Below, piece after piece: positions 58,702 to 64,000 of a stretch of DNA of 64,000 bases. The position numbers and the translations under genes were made by a program. The stretch covers positions 5,303,049 to 5,367,048 of the forward strand of contig NW_024104365.1 of assembly GCF_003945595.2 (NCBI RefSeq). Reading direction: 5' to 3'. How positions within the stretch are numbered: position 1 is the first letter of the stretch; each line of letters starts with the position of its first letter. The stretch is from Pipra filicauda. Its lineage: Eukaryota; Chordata; Aves; Passeriformes; Pipridae. The notes under the pieces are model-generated. The model was not told the origin of the DNA and made no database searches. It was given only the letters and a program-made list of their open reading frames with translations.

Positions 58702-61590
58702 CTCACAACAATTCTGTTAATGTGTCATTCATCACATTTATATTTGCTGTGTTTTCTGTTCCATTTCTGTTTTCTGATTCCCTTACCTATGTGTCTGCCT
58801 TTTAAAATGTAGCTCCTGTGGATGATGCTACAACTAATTAAGAGCATGCTGTAAACTGAAGAGTGCATTGCAAGAATACGTGATCCATGCCATGAAAAGC
58901 TCCCCCTCATTAAACAGATTTTAATAGTTAGTTTCTTTGACTGACTATCACTACCTTTTCTAATAATGGGTACAGCTCAGGATTAGTTTGCCAGTTCTCA
59001 GACTTCCAAAGTAGGCATTAATTCAAGACACAAGTTTAACATACTTTTAGCCACTGTAAAGAATCTGTAATGACAGAGCAAGCCCTCTTGTGTTAGACCA
59101 AATATTTGCTATTTGGGAAAATGATCCATTCTCTAAAGAAACATCAGTCATAAGTAATTAATATCTAATTTTCTAACTTTTTGAGGGATGATTTTCATAG
59201 ACTGTTTGGAGTCCACTGTTCTCCAGCTGATGGATACCTGCAATTACACTCTCAGGAGAAGCAAATACAACTGTCCTTTAAAATTAAAGTAAGGTGGGAA
59301 CTGCTCCATATTTAGCCTAGAAGATTTTAATTTTTTTTCTACTGTGTTAATAAAAAAATCATTAACAGTAAGTTGACAAGGACCATGCCTGGAAACTAAA
59401 TCCTGTCATGACTGGCTTAGTACCTTATTGAATTTGGCAGTCAGGTTCCTCCCTGGCATTCTCATGACCATACGTCACACCAACAAAATCTCTCACGTGG
59501 ATGAGAGCTGCACAGGACAAAGTCTTCAGCCAGTGGGCTGAAGGAAGTATTTCTGCGATTGTGTGTTTAATCAGAAGCTTTCTTAGTCTCTATACATACA
59601 ATTTAAAGTACTCTGCCATCGAGATAGTTTTATAAAGAAAAACAAAGCTCTCAGATGCAACTGCATTTGTCCAGCCACGGAGTCATATTCAGTGACCTGC
59701 TCCTCTGCACCCAGAAGGAGGCAGTCAGGGTGGAGATGGCTATTAATCAGAAAATGCTTACATGAACATACTTGTAGGATAATCTGTGATGCTTTTGTTG
59801 TGCAAAAAAACCTCCGAAGTTATCTATATGGTTTGACATTATTCTGACGTATTTAGGCAAAAAACATGGAAGTTCCAAGTGCACAAGTCAGACGCAGAGT
59901 TGGGCTTTGGGGCTTACCTGTACGTGCCTTGTCAATAGTAAAAATGCTAAGTGATAAAGCTTCTAGAAGTTCCTGCAGAAAACCGTGCTGCAGCTCCCTG
60001 CAAGGCTCCTACCCTCCCTCCCAAGGTGCCAAGGTACAGCTGGTGTTTGCCACTCTTGCTTTTACCTTGCTACTCCAAAAGCCCCCCTCCACTCACATTA
60101 CAAAATTGATGTTCATTTTGACTCAGAAACCTTTGATGGGATCATGGTCAGTTGCTGCATCCAACATTTGTGGCCATCGCTTTTGTTCTGGAAAACCTTT
60201 TAATTTCCCTCTCCATCCGCAGCATGGTCTCAAGTGGGTGGATGGAGGAGGGCAGCTGCCAGGTCCCTCCCTCCCGTCCCTCATCCAGCTCCAGCTGGGT
60301 TCAAGATTTAGCTTTTAATTATAAAGTGCTTTTTCCCACCTCTGCCTGATTATTAACCCCTTCTTTACCTGACATGCGCATCACTTGTGGGAATGCTGTA
60401 AAAACACCAGCCTAGGGTCCCTAGGGAGATGTATCTGGTGGTGCTCAGCAGAGGGGTTTTTGTTAGCAGAAACATCTCCCCTTCTCCTGTTTCCCTTTCT
60501 GCCTCCTTTTCCAGCTGACAAGGAGTGAAACTTGGGTTCTTGTGAGCTGAATTACTTCCATCCTGTAGCCACCCTCTACTGTGGGGCACTTGGCTTCAAC
60601 GCCTGGCAGCAGTGTCGCTTGCTGTTCCCGTCCACAGTAACAATTCAAGGTCTGTATGTTTAGTTATAAAAGTCAAAGGTTAAGTGATTTGGGAATAAAA
60701 TGTCACTTAATGCGACAGAAACGCGACAGAACTGAACCCGCTGATGCTTGCATTACTCCTGGGGTTTTCTTTTTGCTTGCAGGCTCAATGTTAAGTAATT
60801 TTATTAACTGAGGAGGGGGAAACAAATTATTTGCTAACATTTTTATCCTATTGTGAAATTTATTGCATGTTGCTTCATAAGGTTTTGAAAGCAACACAGT
60901 TGTGAAGACAAGGAAGGTAAAAATGGAACATGTTTGGTTTTTTTTCTTTTGGAGGTGTTATTTAAAACATTGTGCAATTAGTCAAAAAGATTAATTGTTG
61001 CTTGTGGCTAAACAGATGATAAATTTTAAAATTATATTATTACAGTGTGTCAGCATAAAAGCTCTGTGTCCCAAGTGTGTCGCCTTTTTATGTTTCTGTT
61101 GACAAGGTTCACATTTTATAGCACGCTACCAGAAAGTGTTGACACATATTCAGATCACTGATTAAATGTTTTTAAAACGTGCCACTCAGAAACTAACCCT
61201 GATGGTCTTGGAGACAGGCATTTTAGAAGTCTGAATGCATTTCCCTTCATCAGTTAGGTTGTAACACAGTGAGCAGTATTAATTAACGATTCTCTTTTTT
61301 TTTCTTAAATTTTAGTACATTACTTAGGAACAGAGCTATTTATAATATATTTTTAGGCACATATTTTTAAGGTTGTCTTCAATATCGTGTCACAAGTGTA
61401 CGTTAAATAGTTACTTAGATGCTGAAATGGGCAAAAAATCATTTTCTCATATAGCAGTTTGTGGAGGTGTTTTTTGCTTTTGCTTGTTAACATTTTGATT
61501 TGTCTGTCTCGAGACCATTGGATGATGTTAAAAAGCACAAGGCGGTGTGTTTGTAATTTCAAGCTGAGGTGCTCTCCTTACTTTGGAGAG
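58702..61590. other. noncoding DNA, nothing recognised
   Basis: No gene is supported. A pyrimidine tract ending TTGCTTGCAG at 60781 resembles an acceptor, but what follows is not coding-like. The open frame at 59866-60318 has no recognised domain. Confidence 0.4.
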
Positions 61591-61623
61591 CACTCATTAC
61601 GTGAGCCTTTCACTCATTACGTG
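61591..61623. repeat. 13-bp direct repeat, 20-base period
   Basis: CACTCATTACGTG occurs at 61591-61603 and 61611-61623. The spacer GAGCC..TTT suggests a small local duplication. Confidence 0.8.
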
Positions 61624-63769
61624 TTCCAAGTCCTGCAGTGTGATTTTCCAACTCAGACATTTTCTCCTGCATGGAATTGCCTGGAAATGGATAAGCATCC
61701 TCCAGACCCACCATTCAGGTTTACTCAACCACTTTTTATTGTCTGGTGTCACAGGTTTCTGGGCAGTTCCCATTGCTTCTGCTTTCACAGAAGGGCTGCT
61801 TCTTCCCTTAGAAAACTCATAGGAGAAAAAGCAAAACTGGTCCTGAAAGCACAGGTGGTTCCTCCCCAGACCTGCTCACTTTTGTAAATTCAGGCATCTT
61901 TGTAGTTTCTGCTCTCATCTATTTTCTTTTCTTGGAAACCAAACGGCCCATTTGCAGGGATAACCATAGGTGTAGTATTACTTGGTTGTAAAAATCCCTC
62001 CTGTGAGTTGTCATGTGTTTCAGCCTCCTGAGCCTGTGCTTAGCATGAGTATCCCAGCTCTTGCTCTGGGCAGCAGCTGCTGGGTAGCTCCTTCACAGAC
62101 TGAAAATAATTAACTCTCATTAGAAAAATATTACTTTTCATTGGAGATATGCTGTGAAGCTTAACTTGATATTTTCCACTGGGTTTGAGGTTTTTAAGAG
62201 AGAAGATGTTACTGAAATATGAAACATGCCATCTATTAGTGTCCTTTCTCAGCATTTGTGACTCCAACCTGAGTGAAGCTGTAGTATTTCTGGAGTGAAA
62301 AGTTAGTCAAGTAAGAGTATCAGGTTTACAAATTACCTTGCTATTTCATGGAATAGGAATGTTTAAAACACTGTAAATGTATCTATAATTATCTCATCTC
62401 TTGGTTCACTGGTAGATTTTATTGTCTATCAAACTCTACTCATATTACGAGTACTGTCTCTATTCTGTTTTGTTGTCTTGCAATACAACTATTCAGAGAA
62501 TTTTATTTTTTTTCTGGAAAACACTACTAAAATTTTGGGCTAATGGGGAAGCTGACCGAGTGGAGAAGGAATTTTTAATTGCACTATTTAAAGCCTTTTG
62601 CATACTTCGTTTCATCCATCATTAAAAAAAAATGTGGGGCTTCAGCTTCAGTTTCTAGTGAAAACTCCCTGTAAATATTTTTAAATAAAAAATATTTGAA
62701 AGAAGACTTCCTCCCATCTTTATGAATTGAAATAACCTGTTGAGGGGGAAATAAGTCCTGGTTTATGTCTGTAAGTCCTGGAAAGCATCACATATATGCT
62801 CAAATAGAGCAGATGAAAGAGACCTATCAATCTCCCTTCTGCTCTCGTGGTGATGTTGACCCGTCTCTTGTTTTCCTTTCCTGTTAGGCTACGGAGGAGC
62901 ATTTTTCTAGTGTCTGGACTGTGAAACAAACCTGTCCATAGGGCTGTGGTACAGTCACGTGAACAGCAAGTCCCTCCAGTTGCCGCCTCACCTGGGAGCC
63001 ACCCTTCTTGTTTTGCTTCTGCCATCTGGGGCTGCCACGCTTATGCTTGTCCTCTCTGCCAGCAGGAAAGTTGGTAGAGCTTGTACAACCCAGGGTGGTA
63101 GGAGTGTACTAAAGAGAGATAAATCGTGATTTTACTCAAGAAGGTAGTTCAACCCATCCTTGAGACAGCAGTGATGAACCATCCCATGGGGAGATGCCTC
63201 TTTCTCCACAGGTTTCCAAAAGGAAACAGATAACTTATGTGGGCTTGAGACCTTATATATAGTTGACTAAAGAATTTTAGAAGGCACACTAGCAAAATTC
63301 CTGGTCTGTTAAATCAGTGACTTTTTTATTTCATTGAATTCACTAGTGCCAATATAATTCACACAGAGTGCTCCAGAAAATTCCTCTCTGGCAGTCAGGT
63401 GAATGGCCGAGCACAGGGCACCTGAAACTGAACCTCCCATTTGGCGAAATGACATGACTGACACAGAAATACAGGATCAGTGACCTCAGCTTGGGGTTCC
63501 CCAAGATAAACAAGAAAAAATTACCTCAATATTGGCTTAATTTATATTTTTGAAAAATAAAATACCTTCCAAGCAGTAACAAATGGAGCCTTCACAGCAC
63601 AAACAGACATGAAAATGCATCCATTGCTCTGCTCATGCTACAAAAAAGCCTGCACCCAAACTCCCAGTTGGGTATTATTTCCTGGATTTACTACAAAAAG
63701 AACAATGCATGTTTATTAAAAACAGAGTGGCTTTTAGCAGCAGCAGTAGCACCGCACACAATACACCAA
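61624..63769. other. noncoding DNA, nothing recognised
   Basis: Average to AT-rich; no gene, RNA gene or clear transposon is supported. Confidence 0.4.
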
Positions 63770-64000
63770 AGCACAACAGGGGCCTTCTCCCGGCAATTGA
63801 TGTGGAGAAGACCTTTGGCAGAGCAATATGGAAATTCACATTCAGTGGCTTGATTAATTTGGAGTTTGGAAGCCACCTTCCCGAGATGGATGACAGTAGC
63901 TTATTAAATAAATAAATAAGGAGCAAGCTGAAGTCGTGCTGGCGTTATAGCATCAGATTTATGTCATCTGCGCAGGCAGAAAAGGCCTTTGTGGCCGCTA
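63770..64000. promoter_or_regulatory. possible conserved noncoding element at window edge
   Basis: Complex sequence with CAATTGATGTGG, TTGATTAATTTGG, a (AAAT)4 run at 63905-63920 and CATCTGCGCAGG. It continues past the window end. Low confidence. Confidence 0.18.

Noticed and set aside
59866..60318. 150-codon open frame on the plus strand
   Set aside because: No domain or signal is recognisable and the composition is unremarkable. I found no supporting splice or promoter features.
1..64000. Bacterial-type systems, CRISPR arrays, tRNA or rRNA genes, and endogenous retroviral genes
   Set aside because: No regularly spaced direct repeats, no operon-like gene packing, no recognisable tRNA or rRNA sequence, and no gag/pol/env-like frame were seen. 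CR1 tails and MIR-like fossils show the DNA is from a sauropsid vertebrate.

Overview
The window is non-repetitive vertebrate nuclear DNA, most likely from a bird. The evidence is at least six fragments of CR1 LINE 3' ends with the typical terminal octamer-like tail, several worn CORE-SINE/MIR-like fragments of the sauropsid type, no Alu, B1 or L1-type poly(A) elements, and an AT-rich background with isolated CpG islands. No bacterial operon, CRISPR array, integron or phage structure is visible. The species cannot be named from the sequence.

Only one gene start is well supported. A CpG-island promoter lies at about 3.69-4.34 kb, with GC boxes, a perfect CRE, an E-box and a CCAAT box. It is followed by a short first coding exon (4043-4101, + strand) that ends at a consensus splice donor. 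The 19-residue leader is rich in Arg and Ala, has no acidic residues and resembles a mitochondrial presequence. I cannot identify the gene and found no convincing second coding exon, so the rest of the window is either a very long intron or a gene desert. A few exon-like segments with good splice sites (about 1.8, 5.6, 43.3 and 45.9 kb) are listed as low-confidence candidates.

Layout: 0-3.4 kb holds noncoding DNA, one CR1 fragment and one palindromic repeat. 3.4-4.4 kb holds a polypyrimidine tract, the promoter and exon 1. 4.4-31 kb is mostly AT-rich noncoding DNA with several stretches that look like conserved noncoding elements (9.8-10.3, 11.3-11.8 and 23.4-23.9 kb) and one MIR-like fossil. 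31.1-31.7 kb is GC-rich and contains a near-perfect CTCF core motif. 33.5-39.8 kb is the most structured part: a hairpin MITE-like repeat, a MIR-like fossil, a GC-rich minisatellite beside a small CpG island, G/T-rich tracts, an RFX X-box-like palindrome and homeodomain-rich AT blocks. 40-64 kb is AT-rich, with two CR1 copies, twin 26-bp palindromes, a homeobox/octamer-rich block at 47.2-47.8 kb, an octamer/SOX-type site at 52.1 kb and a diverged 190-bp tandem duplication at 57.8-58.1 kb.

The overall picture is a housekeeping-type promoter beside a long regulatory landscape. I see no gene cluster forming a new biochemical system. The observations most worth checking are regulatory or structural DNA elements. 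All claims of conservation, family identity and transcription come from reading the sequence only and are untested.
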